Below are positions 15,335 through 23,756 of a stretch of 64,000 nucleotides of DNA, piece after piece (position 1 is the stretch's first letter; each line of letters begins with the position of its first letter). The stretch covers positions 3,109,746-3,173,745 of the forward strand of contig NZ_ARVW01000001.1 in the NCBI RefSeq assembly GCF_000384315.1. Reading direction: 5' to 3'. The DNA comes from Amycolatopsis nigrescens CSC17Ta-90 (GTDB taxonomy: Bacteria; Actinomycetota; Actinomycetes; Mycobacteriales; Pseudonocardiaceae). The notes under the pieces were generated by a model, which saw only the letters and a program-made list of their open reading frames with translations, ran no database searches and was not told where the DNA came from. The position numbers and the translations under genes were made by a program.

Positions 15335-17803
15335 TTGAGCAGAGCGATCTTCCTGGCCGGGGAGCACCGGCCATCCGACGGGCGGTTCGAGGTACCCACG
15401 GACCGGCCACTGCCGATCACCGACGCGCTGGCCGCGCTCTCGGACCCGTCCACTGAGGACGGACCGCTGGCCGACTGGCTCGCCCCCGCGAAACTGGCCC
15501 TTGACCAGGTCGCGGAGGGCAAGCTCCTGCCCGCGCTGCGGGATCTCGGGGACGGCGTCGCCCTCGCGCACTGGCGGCTGGCTGACTGGGATCCGGCCAG
15601 GTTCCCCGCCTTGCCGGCGGAGGAGGTCGCGGCTTTCGGGGAGGCGGTCGCCGATCTGTGCGGACGTGTGGAGCAGCTTTACGGAGACCGCTACCTCGAA
15701 GCACTCACCGGGCCGGACGGGCGTGTCGAAACCTCCGGCGCGCGCCTGGTGCTGGAGCTGCGGACACCAGGAGAACACCAGGACTGGCAGCTGGACTTCG
15801 CGGTGCGGCTCGGCAAGACCGTGCCCGCCGAGCGCGCCTGGCAGGGCCAGGAGCAGCAGACACTGGTGCGCGGGCTGGCCGAGGCGGCCAGGCTGTTCCC
15901 GCCGATCGACCGGAGCCTGTCCGAGCAGCGGCCAACCGGCGTCCGGCTCGACGTCACCGAAGCGGCCGACCTGCTCGCCGGAGGAGCCGCCGCGCTCACC
16001 GGCGCGGGCATCGACGTGCGGCTGCCGTCCGAGCTGACCGAGCACCGGCTGCGCGCCAGGGCGCGGGTGACCGACCTGACGGCCGTGCGCTGGGAGGCAG
16101 CGATCGGCGAGGAGACGCTGAGCACGGCGGAACTGAAAGAACTCGCCGGGCAGCAGGCCCGGCTGGTCCGCTGGCGCGACCGCTGGGTGTGGGCCGATGG
16201 CGCCGGGCGGCTGGCCGGGCTGCTGGACCGGGCCGACGACCTGCCGGCCGCGGAAGCGCTGTCGCTCGCACTGGCCGGTACCCGCGACACCACCGAGTTC
16301 GGCGCGGTCGAGGTGGTGGCGGAAGGCGCCGTCGAGGACCTGGTGCGCCGGTTGCAGGCGGCGGACGCACAGGAACCACGGCTCGACGGCGTCGACGCCC
16401 GGCTGCGGGACTACCAGCGGCGCGGCGCGGCCTGGCTGCAGTCCATGGCGGAGCTGGGGTTCGGCACGCTGCTCGCGGACGACATGGGCCTCGGCAAGAC
16501 CCTGCAGGCCATCGCGCTGCTCGCGGACCGGCCTGGGCCGCACCTGGTGGTCTGCCCGACCTCGGTGCTGGGCAACTGGGCCCGCGAGCTGAACCGGTTC
16601 GCGCCGGGACTGGAGGTGCGCACGCACCACGGTGCCATGCGGCCGTCCACAGTGGACGACCTGGCGCCGGGGACGGTGCTGCTGACCAGCTATCCTCTGC
16701 TCCGCATCGACGCCGAGCTGCTCGATCAGGTCGGCTGGGACGTGGTCGTGCTGGACGAGGCGCAGCAGATCAAGAACCCGGACTCCCAGGCCGCCCGCGC
16801 GGCACGGGGCCTGCGGGCCGAGGCCAGGCTGGCGCTCACCGGCACCCCGGTGGAGAACCGGCTGTCCGAGCTGTGGTCGATCATGCGGTTCTGCAACCCC
16901 GGACTGCTCGGCTCCCAGCGGCGGTTCCGCGAGCGCTTCGTTCAACCGATCGAGCGACAGCGCGACCCGGCCGCGGCCCGGCAGCTGCGTGCGATCACCG
17001 CGCCGTTCCTGCTGCGCAGGCTGAAGTCCGAGGTGGCCTCCGACCTGCCGGCGAAACAGGAGGCGGTGGTGTCCTGCACGCTCACCGACGAGCAGGCCGC
17101 GCTGTACCGGACGACCGTGCGCCGGATGCTGTCCGGCGACCTCGGCACCGGGATCCAGCGGCGCGGCCGGGTGCTGCGGCTGCTCACCGCGCTCAAGCAG
17201 ATCTGCAACCATCCCGCGCAGTACCTCGGGGATTTCGGCGACGGCGGCGAGCTGGCCGGGCGCTCCGGGAAACTGGCCAGGACCACCGAAATGCTGGCCG
17301 AGGTGGTCGACGAGGGCGAGCGGGCGCTGCTGTTCACCCAGTACCGGGTGATGGGCGAGCTGCTGGCCACCCATCTCGCCGCCGAGCTGGAGCTGGCCGA
17401 GGTGCCGTTCCTGCACGGCGGGCTGAGCACGTCGCGGCGGGACGGCCTGGTGCGGGCGTTCCAGCAGGACGAGCGGGCTTCGCCGCTGCTGATCGTCAGC
17501 CTCAAGGCGGGCGGGGTCGGGCTGAACCTGACCAGGGCGACCCATGTCTTGCACTACGACCGGTGGTGGAACCCGGCGGTGGAGGACCAGGCCACCGACC
17601 GGGCGCACCGGATCGGCCAGACCCGCACGGTCTTCGTGCACAAGCTGGTCACCGGCGGCACGTTGGAGGAGCGGATCGCGGACCTGCTGGAGTCCAAGCG
17701 CGGGCTGGCAGACGCCGTGATCGGCTCCGGCGAGGACTGGCTGACCGAACTGGCCGACGAGGACCTGCGTGCGCTGGTCGAGCTGACGGAGGTGGACCGG
17801 TGA
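15335..17803 (+). CDS. SNF2-family (DEAD/DEAH) ATP-dependent helicase
   Basis: 822 residues. The N-terminal 340 residues are an SNF2-associated region. The motor follows: DYQRRGAAWL, Walker A DDMGLGKT, Walker B DEAQ (variant of DEAH), LALTGTPVEN, FLLRRLK. The second RecA lobe has LLFTQY, SLKAGGVGLNLT and DQATDRAHRIGQ. HepA/Snf2-like proteins translocate on duplex DNA or remodel nucleoprotein. The TTG start at 15335 is the best in-frame choice but lacks a strong ribosome site. The stop overlaps the GTG of a SWIM-finger gene, so the two products probably act together, perhaps in DNA repair or recombination. Confidence 0.9.
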   Translation: MSRAIFLAGEHRPSDGRFEVPTDRPLPITDALAALSDPSTEDGPLADWLAPAKLALDQVAEGKLLPALRDLGDGVALAHWRLADWDPARFPALPAEEVAAFGEAVADLCGRVEQLYGDRYLEALTGPDGRVETSGARLVLELRTPGEHQDWQLDFAVRLGKTVPAERAWQGQEQQTLVRGLAEAARLFPPIDRSLSEQRPTGVRLDVTEAADLLAGGAAALTGAGIDVRLPSELTEHRLRARARVTDLTAVRWEAAIGEETLSTAELKELAGQQARLVRWRDRWVWADGAGRLAGLLDRADDLPAAEALSLALAGTRDTTEFGAVEVVAEGAVEDLVRRLQAADAQEPRLDGVDARLRDYQRRGAAWLQSMAELGFGTLLADDMGLGKTLQAIALLADRPGPHLVVCPTSVLGNWARELNRFAPGLEVRTHHGAMRPSTVDDLAPGTVLLTSYPLLRIDAELLDQVGWDVVVLDEAQQIKNPDSQAARAARGLRAEARLALTGTPVENRLSELWSIMRFCNPGLLGSQRRFRERFVQPIERQRDPAAARQLRAITAPFLLRRLKSEVASDLPAKQEAVVSCTLTDEQAALYRTTVRRMLSGDLGTGIQRRGRVLRLLTALKQICNHPAQYLGDFGDGGELAGRSGKLARTTEMLAEVVDEGERALLFTQYRVMGELLATHLAAELELAEVPFLHGGLSTSRRDGLVRAFQQDERASPLLIVSLKAGGVGLNLTRATHVLHYDRWWNPAVEDQATDRAHRIGQTRTVFVHKLVTGGTLEERIADLLESKRGLADAVIGSGEDWLTELADEDLRALVELTEVDR

Positions 17804-18438
17804 GCACTGCGAAGGAATTCGGCACGACCTGGTGGGGGCACCGCTGGACCCGCGCCCTGGAGTCCCTGCACACCCGCTATCCGAATCCCCGGCTCCCCCA
17901 TGGCCGCACGCTGGCCAGGAAGGGCGCGGTGGAGCAGCTCGACGTGTCGCCGGGCGAGATCACTGCTCTCGTCGCAGAGCACCGCGTCGTGTTGCGACTG
18001 CCGATCTACGACGAGAGCGGCTGGGCGGTGGTGAGCCGCGCGCTGGCCGGGCAGGTCCGGCACGCCGCGGCCCTGCTGGCGGGCCGGCTGCCCGAAGATG
18101 TGGACGAGACGTTGAGCGCCACGGGCTACTCGCTGTTCCCCGGACGGGGCGAGCTGACCGCGACCTGCACCTGCCGCGGCAGGCACGAGCCCTGCGCGCA
18201 CGCTGCCGCACTGCACTACGCGCTGGCGGACGCCTTCGACGAGGACCCGTTCCTCCTGACCACCCTGCGCGGCCAAGACAAGAAAGCACTGCTCGCAAAC
18301 GTGAGCAGTGCTCTCGCCGGAGCGGCCCCCACCGCCCCAGCCCTTACGCCCGCCCCACTCGATATCGACCCCACCGCCCTGCACACCGCGATCCGCAACG
18401 CCGCCGCCCACGCCCGCCACCTCCGCCACTCCCTCTGA
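17800..18438 (+). CDS. SWIM zinc-finger protein, partner of SNF2 helicase
   Basis: 212 residues. The SWIM motif CxC...CxH is visible in CTCRGRHEPCAHAAAL (about 125-140). The N-terminus (FGTTWWGHRWTRALE) is typical of actinobacterial SWIM proteins encoded directly after SNF2 helicases. The GTG start overlaps the helicase stop (GTGA). SWIM domains bind DNA or proteins, so this is a likely DNA-targeting subunit. The C-terminus is Ala/Pro-rich. Confidence 0.88.
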   Translation: MSTAKEFGTTWWGHRWTRALESLHTRYPNPRLPHGRTLARKGAVEQLDVSPGEITALVAEHRVVLRLPIYDESGWAVVSRALAGQVRHAAALLAGRLPEDVDETLSATGYSLFPGRGELTATCTCRGRHEPCAHAAALHYALADAFDEDPFLLTTLRGQDKKALLANVSSALAGAAPTAPALTPAPLDIDPTALHTAIRNAAAHARHLRHSL

Positions 18439-18467
18439 CGCCTCTCCTACCTCCACCCGGCGACCAG

Positions 18468-18516
18468 GCCCAACGTGACGTTTGGCCAATAGAACACACC
18501 AAACGTCACATTGGGC
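18468..18516. terminator. Long inverted repeat (CCCAACGTGACGTTTGG family)
   Basis: 18-bp arms (18468-18485 and 18499-18516) with one mismatch around a 13-base loop, 30 bp after the SWIM gene stop. A second family member lies at 47221-47271. Likely a terminator separating the helicase operon from the STAND gene. Confidence 0.65.
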
Positions 18517-18613
18517 TCGTACGGCGGCGGGTGAAAAGGCGGTCGGTGAAAAGGTGGGTAGGCGACCGGGCAATGGGCCGAAAGGGGGCAGTTTCGGGGT
18601 CCTGGCGGTGGTG

Positions 18614-20980
18614 GTGCGGATAGCTGTGCACGATGTCGTGGTGGACCAGTCACACAACGAGATCGCCGGTGGCACGGTCGCGGGGCCGGTGCTTCAGGCT
18701 CGCGACGTCGGTTCCGTGCACCTGTCCCCGCCGGTACCGGTGTCGGTGGCCGGGCTGCCCGCCGAGGAGGAGTTCACCGGCCGTGCCGAGGATCTCGCCA
18801 CCCTCGCCGACATCCTCGCACCGGACGGCGAAACGGCAGTCTGCACGATCGCCGGACTGGCCGGAGTCGGCAAAACGGCGCTGACGGTGCGAGCCGCGCG
18901 CCTCGCGGTGGCGGAGGGCTGGTTTCCCGGTGGAGTGCTGTTCGTGGACCTGTACGGCTACGACCCGGACCGGCGGCTCGACGCCAACGCCGCGCTGGCC
19001 GCGCTGCTGCGGGCGCTCGGGGTGGCGGGCGAGTTCATCCCCGGCAGCCAGGGCGAGCGCGAAACCCTCTACCGCTCGGAGCTTTCCAGGCTGGCCGCGC
19101 AAGGCAAACGCGTGCTGGTGCTGGCCGACAACGCCGCCGCGATCGAGGAGGTGCAACCGCTGCGGCCGGGCAGCGAGGCGCATCGCATGCTGGTGACCAG
19201 CAGGCACACCCTGCCTGTGCGCGGTGCCCGGCGGGTCGAGGTGGACGTGCTGCCCCCGGCCGACGCGACCGCTGTGCTGGCCGCCGCCCTGCGCGCGGCC
19301 GACCCCGCCGACTCCAGGGTCGACGACGAGCCGACGGCGGCCGCGGAACTGGTGCGGCTGTGCGGCCATCTGCCGCTGGCCGTGTGGATCACCGCGGAGC
19401 TGCTGGCGGACAAGCCGGAGCAGCGGGTGTCCGAGCTGGTCGAGATCTTCACCGCGGCGAGTGACCGGCTGGGCGAGCTGGCCTACGGCGACTCGATCGC
19501 GGTCCGGGTGGCCTTCGACGTGTCCTACCGGTATCTGCCCGCCGAGCAGGCGCGGGTGTTCCGGCTGCTGGCGCTCAACCCCGGCCCACATTTCGGTTAC
19601 GGCGCCGCCGCCGCGCTGACCGGCACCTCCGAGGAGGTCGCGCGCCGGGCGCTGGACGGGCTGTGCCGCGCGCACCTGATCCAGTCCGCCACCGTCAAGG
19701 ACCACTGCCGGTTCCACGATCTGCTGCGCCTCTACGCGGCCGAACGCTGCCGGGAGGAACAACCCGGCGACGAGCAAGAAGCGGCCGTTCGGCGGCTGCT
19801 GGAGTACTTCCTGGCCAAGGCCCGCGCCTCGGAAACCCACCTGGACCCGACCGCGCCGCCGGAGAACCGGTCACCGGAGCTCGAAGACCGGGCGGCCGCG
19901 GTGGACTGGCTGGCCGCCGAGCAGCCGAACCTGGTGGCAGCGGTGCGGCTGGCGACCGAGTACGGGTTCGACACCTTCGCCAGGGACATTCCGCTCGCGC
20001 TCTTCTTCTTTCTCGAGCTGCGCAAGCAATTCGCGGACTGGGTCGAGACCCAGGAGCTCGCGCTGGCCGCGGCCCGACGGCTCGGTGACCGGCACGGTGA
20101 AGGCGTGGCGCTGAACTACCTCGGCGGAGCCCGCCGGCAGGCACGGCAGACCAAGCAGGCCATCGACTGCTACCGGCAGGCGCTGGTCCTGCTACGGGAG
20201 AGCGGCGATCGGTTCCGTGAAGCGATGGCGCTGAACAGCCTCGGCGCCGCGCACCGCTGGGACATGAACCTGGACAAATCTCTGGAGTGCCTCGAACAGG
20301 CCAGGACGATCTTCGTCGAGCTGGGTGAGCGGTACGGCGAGGGCATGACGCTCAACGGCATGGGCGCCACCTACCGCCGACAGTCCAAAAGGGACCTTGC
20401 GCTGGACAGCTATCGGCGGTCGCTGCGGATCTGCCGCTCGATCGGGGATCTTCGCGGTGAGGGCGTGACACTGAACGGGATGGGTACGATCTATCGGCAG
20501 CTGCGCCGCCTGGACGAGTCACTGGACTGTCTACGGCAGGCCCGCACCATTTTCGTCGAGCTCGGCGACCGGTACGGCGAAGCCATGGCGCTCAACGGCA
20601 TGGGTGATGGTCACCGTAAGGCGAAGCGGCCGGCCGAGGCCATCGCCGCCCACCGCCAGGCCGGCGACATCTTCCTGGAACTCGGCGCCCGGCACGACGA
20701 GGGCATGGCGCTCAACGGCATGGGCACCACCTACCTGATGCTGGACAAGGCGGAACTCTCCCTCGACTCGCACCGGCGGGCCCATGCGATCTTCCAGGAG
20801 CGGGACAACCCGTACGGCGTGGGCATGGCGATGCAGGGCATGGCGGAGGCGCACCGGCGGCTGCACCAGCCGGGCGACGCCCTGACCTGCTACCGGCGTG
20901 CGCGGACCGCCTACCAGAAGGCTCGCGCGCCGAAAGAGGTCACCAGGATCGACCGGCTGATCGGCGAGCTGAAGAGGTAG
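18614..20980 (+). CDS. STAND/NB-ARC ATPase with TPR sensor and amyloid-like N-terminal motif
   Basis: About 788 residues. Near the N-terminus (14-37) is a motif of the form NEIAGGTVAGPVLQARDVG, the G-xxx-G-P-V-x-Q-A pattern seen at the N-terminus of many actinobacterial NB-ARC proteins and resembling bacterial amyloid signalling motifs. An NB-ARC ATPase follows: TGRAEDL at about 54, Walker A GLAGVGKT at 81-88, Walker B VLVLADN at 167-173. A winged-helix-like region and seven TPR units end the protein. The start is uncertain: GTG 18614 is chosen, with GTG at 18608/18611 and an in-frame TTG at 18482 inside the hairpin as alternatives. The likely role is a ligand-triggered oligomeric switch in regulation or immunity; the effector partner is not evident nearby. 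Confidence 0.82.
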   Translation: MRIAVHDVVVDQSHNEIAGGTVAGPVLQARDVGSVHLSPPVPVSVAGLPAEEEFTGRAEDLATLADILAPDGETAVCTIAGLAGVGKTALTVRAARLAVAEGWFPGGVLFVDLYGYDPDRRLDANAALAALLRALGVAGEFIPGSQGERETLYRSELSRLAAQGKRVLVLADNAAAIEEVQPLRPGSEAHRMLVTSRHTLPVRGARRVEVDVLPPADATAVLAAALRAADPADSRVDDEPTAAAELVRLCGHLPLAVWITAELLADKPEQRVSELVEIFTAASDRLGELAYGDSIAVRVAFDVSYRYLPAEQARVFRLLALNPGPHFGYGAAAALTGTSEEVARRALDGLCRAHLIQSATVKDHCRFHDLLRLYAAERCREEQPGDEQEAAVRRLLEYFLAKARASETHLDPTAPPENRSPELEDRAAAVDWLAAEQPNLVAAVRLATEYGFDTFARDIPLALFFFLELRKQFADWVETQELALAAARRLGDRHGEGVALNYLGGARRQARQTKQAIDCYRQALVLLRESGDRFREAMALNSLGAAHRWDMNLDKSLECLEQARTIFVELGERYGEGMTLNGMGATYRRQSKRDLALDSYRRSLRICRSIGDLRGEGVTLNGMGTIYRQLRRLDESLDCLRQARTIFVELGDRYGEAMALNGMGDGHRKAKRPAEAIAAHRQAGDIFLELGARHDEGMALNGMGTTYLMLDKAELSLDSHRRAHAIFQERDNPYGVGMAMQGMAEAHRRLHQPGDALTCYRRARTAYQKARAPKEVTRIDRLIGELKR
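20097..20936 (+). repeat. Seven TPR units with an exact 120-bp period
   Basis: Units begin near 20097, 20217, 20337, 20457, 20577, 20697 and 20817, each with (G/R)E(G/A)(V/M)(A/T)LN-(G/S)-(M/L)G. The spacing is exactly 40 codons throughout. Units 3-6 are the most alike at DNA level (repeated CTCAACGGCATGGG). Confidence 0.8.
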
Positions 20981-21004
20981 CCGGGCTTCTGGCAGGTTGG
21001 ACGG

Positions 21005-22288
21005 GTGCCCGCCGAACGGTCCGCCACCCGCCGCGCGGGCCTGCTGCGGCACGGGGACTTCCGGCGGCTGTGGCTCGCCGACGTGCTCAGCCAGTTCGGC
21101 AACCGGATCAGCGTGCTGGCCGTCCCGCTGCTGGCGACCACCACCCTGCAGGCGTCCACCTTCCAGGTGTCCCTGCTCCGGACCCTGGAGACCGCCGCGT
21201 ATCTGGCGCTCGGCCTGCAGGTGGGCGCCTGGTGCGATCGGCTGCGTTGCCGACCGGTGCTGATCGCCGCCGATCTCGGCCGGGCGGCGTTGCTCGCATC
21301 GGTCCCGGTCGCATGGGCGTTCGGCGCGCTCACCATCGGGCAGCTGCTCGTGGTCGTGCTGCTGACCGGGGTGCTCACGGTGTTCTTCGACGTCGCGCAC
21401 CAGACCTACCTGCCGCGGCTGATCGACCGCGAGCGGCTGCTGGAAGGCAACGCGAAGCTGCAGACGAACCTGTCGGTCGCCGCGGTCACCGCACCCGGCC
21501 TGACCGGCTACCTGGTGCAGGTCTTCGGCGGCCCGATCGCAATCATGGGCAACGCGCTGGGTTTCCTGTGGTCGGCGGGCTGGCTCGGCCGGATCGGGGC
21601 GGACGAGCCGAAACCCATAAGTACCGCCCGGCCGCGACTGCGGCGCGAGATCGGCGAGGGGCTCCGGCTGGTGGCCGGGCATCCGGCGCTGCGCGCGATC
21701 TGCGCCACCGGGGCGACCGCGAGCCTGTTCCAGTCGGTGCAGACCTCGATCGTGGTGGTGTTCCTCAACCGCGAGGTTGGCCTGTCGCCCGGCTCGATCG
21801 GACTGCTCAGCACCACCACCCTGGTCGGCGCGCTGGCCGGGGCGCTGACCGCGCGACGGCTCGGCGAGCGGCTCGGCCAGGCGCGGGCGCTGCTGCTGGC
21901 CGCGGTGCTGTTCGGCTGCTGCTACCTGCTGTTCCCGTTCACCGGACCGGGCTGGCGGCTGGGGTTCTACGCGGTCGCCGGGTTCGGCGCCAGTCTCACC
22001 GTGATCGTGCTGAACGTGCTGTCGGTCAGCTTCCAGCAGACGGTCACCCCGGAACGGTTGCGCGGCAGGGTCAACGCGACCAGCCGGGTGCTGATGCTGG
22101 GCGCGATCCCGGTGGGCAGCCTGCTCGGCGGGCTGCTGGCCACCGCCGCCGGCTTCCACGCCGCGCTGTGGGTGGCCGCGGCCGGCAACTTCGCGTCGGC
22201 GGGGTGGCTGCTGTTCTCCCCGGTGCGCCGGATGCGCGATCTGCCGGAGGAATGCGAACCGGCCGAACGGGGTAGCCCCAGCTCATGA
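21005..22288 (+). CDS. MFS transporter (EntS-like MFS_3 family)
   Basis: 427 residues with about 12 transmembrane segments. FGNRISVLAVPLLA in helix 1-2, CDRLRCRPVLIAADLGRA in the loop 2-3 region and LRGRVNATSRVL near the C-terminal half are hallmarks of the enterobactin-exporter-like MFS_3 group. The GTG start lies 24 bp after the STAND gene. The stop overlaps the dehydrogenase start by 4 bp. It probably exports a small molecule; the substrate is unknown. Confidence 0.88.
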   Translation: MPAERSATRRAGLLRHGDFRRLWLADVLSQFGNRISVLAVPLLATTTLQASTFQVSLLRTLETAAYLALGLQVGAWCDRLRCRPVLIAADLGRAALLASVPVAWAFGALTIGQLLVVVLLTGVLTVFFDVAHQTYLPRLIDRERLLEGNAKLQTNLSVAAVTAPGLTGYLVQVFGGPIAIMGNALGFLWSAGWLGRIGADEPKPISTARPRLRREIGEGLRLVAGHPALRAICATGATASLFQSVQTSIVVVFLNREVGLSPGSIGLLSTTTLVGALAGALTARRLGERLGQARALLLAAVLFGCCYLLFPFTGPGWRLGFYAVAGFGASLTVIVLNVLSVSFQQTVTPERLRGRVNATSRVLMLGAIPVGSLLGGLLATAAGFHAALWVAAAGNFASAGWLLFSPVRRMRDLPEECEPAERGSPSS

Positions 22289-23745
22289 GCGCTCTTCTGG
22301 ACCGTGTGCCCAAGCAGCTGTACATCGCCGGGAAGTGGCGCGACTCCGCCGACGGAAGCCGGTTCGAGGTGCGGGACCCCGGCACCGAGCAGGTACTCGG
22401 CGAGGTCGCCGACGGGCAGGCGTCCGACGCCGGGGCGGCGGTCGACGCGGCCGCCGGGGCCCAGGAGGAGTGGGCCGCGACCGCGCCACGGGAACGCGGG
22501 GAGATCCTGCGCCGGGCGTGGCAGCTGATGACCGACCGCGCGGACTCGCTCGCCGAGCTGATGACACTGGAGATGGGCAAGAGCCTGGCGGAGTCCCGCG
22601 CCGAGGTGACCTACGCCGCGGAGTTCTTCCGCTGGTTCTCCGAGGAGGCCGTGCGGATCGACGGCCGGTACACCCGCAGCCCGGCCGGTGGCGGCGGGCG
22701 CACCCTGGTCACCAGGCAGCCGGTCGGCCCCTGCCTGCTGATCACCCCGTGGAATTTCCCACTGGCCATGGGCACCCGCAAGATCGGGCCGGCGGTCGCG
22801 GCGGGCTGCACGATGATCGTCAAACCACCGCAGCTGACCCCGCTGTCCATGCTGAACCTGGCCGGGCTGCTGGCCGAGGCCGGGCTTCCGGACGGCGTGC
22901 TGAACGTGGTGCCCAGTACCTCGGCGAGCCGGGTGGTGGAACCGGTGCTCGGCGACCCGCGGGTGCGGAAGCTGTCCTTCACCGGATCCACCGAGGTGGG
23001 CCGGAAACTGGTCGGCCAGTGCGCGCGGCACCTGCAGAAGATGTCCATGGAGCTGGGCGGCAACGCGCCGTTCCTGGTGTTCGGCGACGCGGACCTGGAG
23101 GCCGCTGTGCGGGGCGCGGTGACCGCGAAGATGCGCAACAACGGCGAATCCTGCGTCGCGGCGAACCGGTTCCACGTGCACGAGTCGGTGGCCGCGGAGT
23201 TCACCAGGCGGCTGACCGAGCGGATGGCCGCGATGAAGACCGGGCACGGCACCGAGGACGGGGTGGAGGTCGGCCCGCTGGTCGACGGCGGGCAGCGGGA
23301 CAAGGTGGTCAAGCTGGTCGAGGACGCCGTCAGCCGCGGAGCGATCGCCGAGGCGGGCGGGAAACCGTTGTCCGGTAAGGGTTTCTTCTATCCGCCGACG
23401 GTGCTTTCCGGGGTGCCGCCGGAGGCTAGGATTCTGCGGGAGGAGGTATTCGGGCCGGTCGCGCCGGTGACCACCTTCGCCGACGAGGACGAGGCCGTGC
23501 GACTGGCCAACGACACCGAGTTCGGACTGGTCGGCTACCTGTTCACCAGCGACCTCGATCGCGCGATCCGGGTCGGCGAACGGTTGCAGACCGGCATGGC
23601 CGGGATCAACACCGGGCTGGTTTCCAACGCGGCCGCCCCGTTCGGCGGCATCAAGGCCTCCGGCTTCGGCCGCGAAGGCGGCGCCGAAGGCATCGACGAA
23701 TACCTGGAGGTCAAGTACCTGGCGCTGGCCGTCAACGCGCCCTAA
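22285..23745 (+). CDS. gabD: NAD(P)-dependent aldehyde dehydrogenase (succinate-semialdehyde type)
   Basis: 486 residues covering a full ALDH domain. Catalytic and binding residues: Asn157 in TPWNFP, Lys180 in VKPP, general base Glu256 in MELGGN and nucleophile Cys290 in NNGESC. These and the C-terminal KASGFGREGG match the succinate-semialdehyde dehydrogenase branch, which oxidises succinic semialdehyde to succinate in GABA breakdown. It is coupled to the MFS gene (ATGA). The substrate assignment is by family resemblance only. Confidence 0.85.
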   Translation: MSALLDRVPKQLYIAGKWRDSADGSRFEVRDPGTEQVLGEVADGQASDAGAAVDAAAGAQEEWAATAPRERGEILRRAWQLMTDRADSLAELMTLEMGKSLAESRAEVTYAAEFFRWFSEEAVRIDGRYTRSPAGGGGRTLVTRQPVGPCLLITPWNFPLAMGTRKIGPAVAAGCTMIVKPPQLTPLSMLNLAGLLAEAGLPDGVLNVVPSTSASRVVEPVLGDPRVRKLSFTGSTEVGRKLVGQCARHLQKMSMELGGNAPFLVFGDADLEAAVRGAVTAKMRNNGESCVAANRFHVHESVAAEFTRRLTERMAAMKTGHGTEDGVEVGPLVDGGQRDKVVKLVEDAVSRGAIAEAGGKPLSGKGFFYPPTVLSGVPPEARILREEVFGPVAPVTTFADEDEAVRLANDTEFGLVGYLFTSDLDRAIRVGERLQTGMAGINTGLVSNAAAPFGGIKASGFGREGGAEGIDEYLEVKYLALAVNAP

Positions 23746-23756
23746 GGGGTTTCTCA

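Noticed and set aside
15014..17641. 875-residue ORF antisense to the SNF2 helicase
   Set aside because: Low-complexity Arg/Gln/Pro composition typical of high-GC shadow frames; the plus-strand helicase has full motifs.
20531..22159. 542-residue antisense ORF over the TPR and MFS genes
   Set aside because: Shadow frame with Gln/Arg/Pro bias and no domain; the MFS gene on the other strand is clear.
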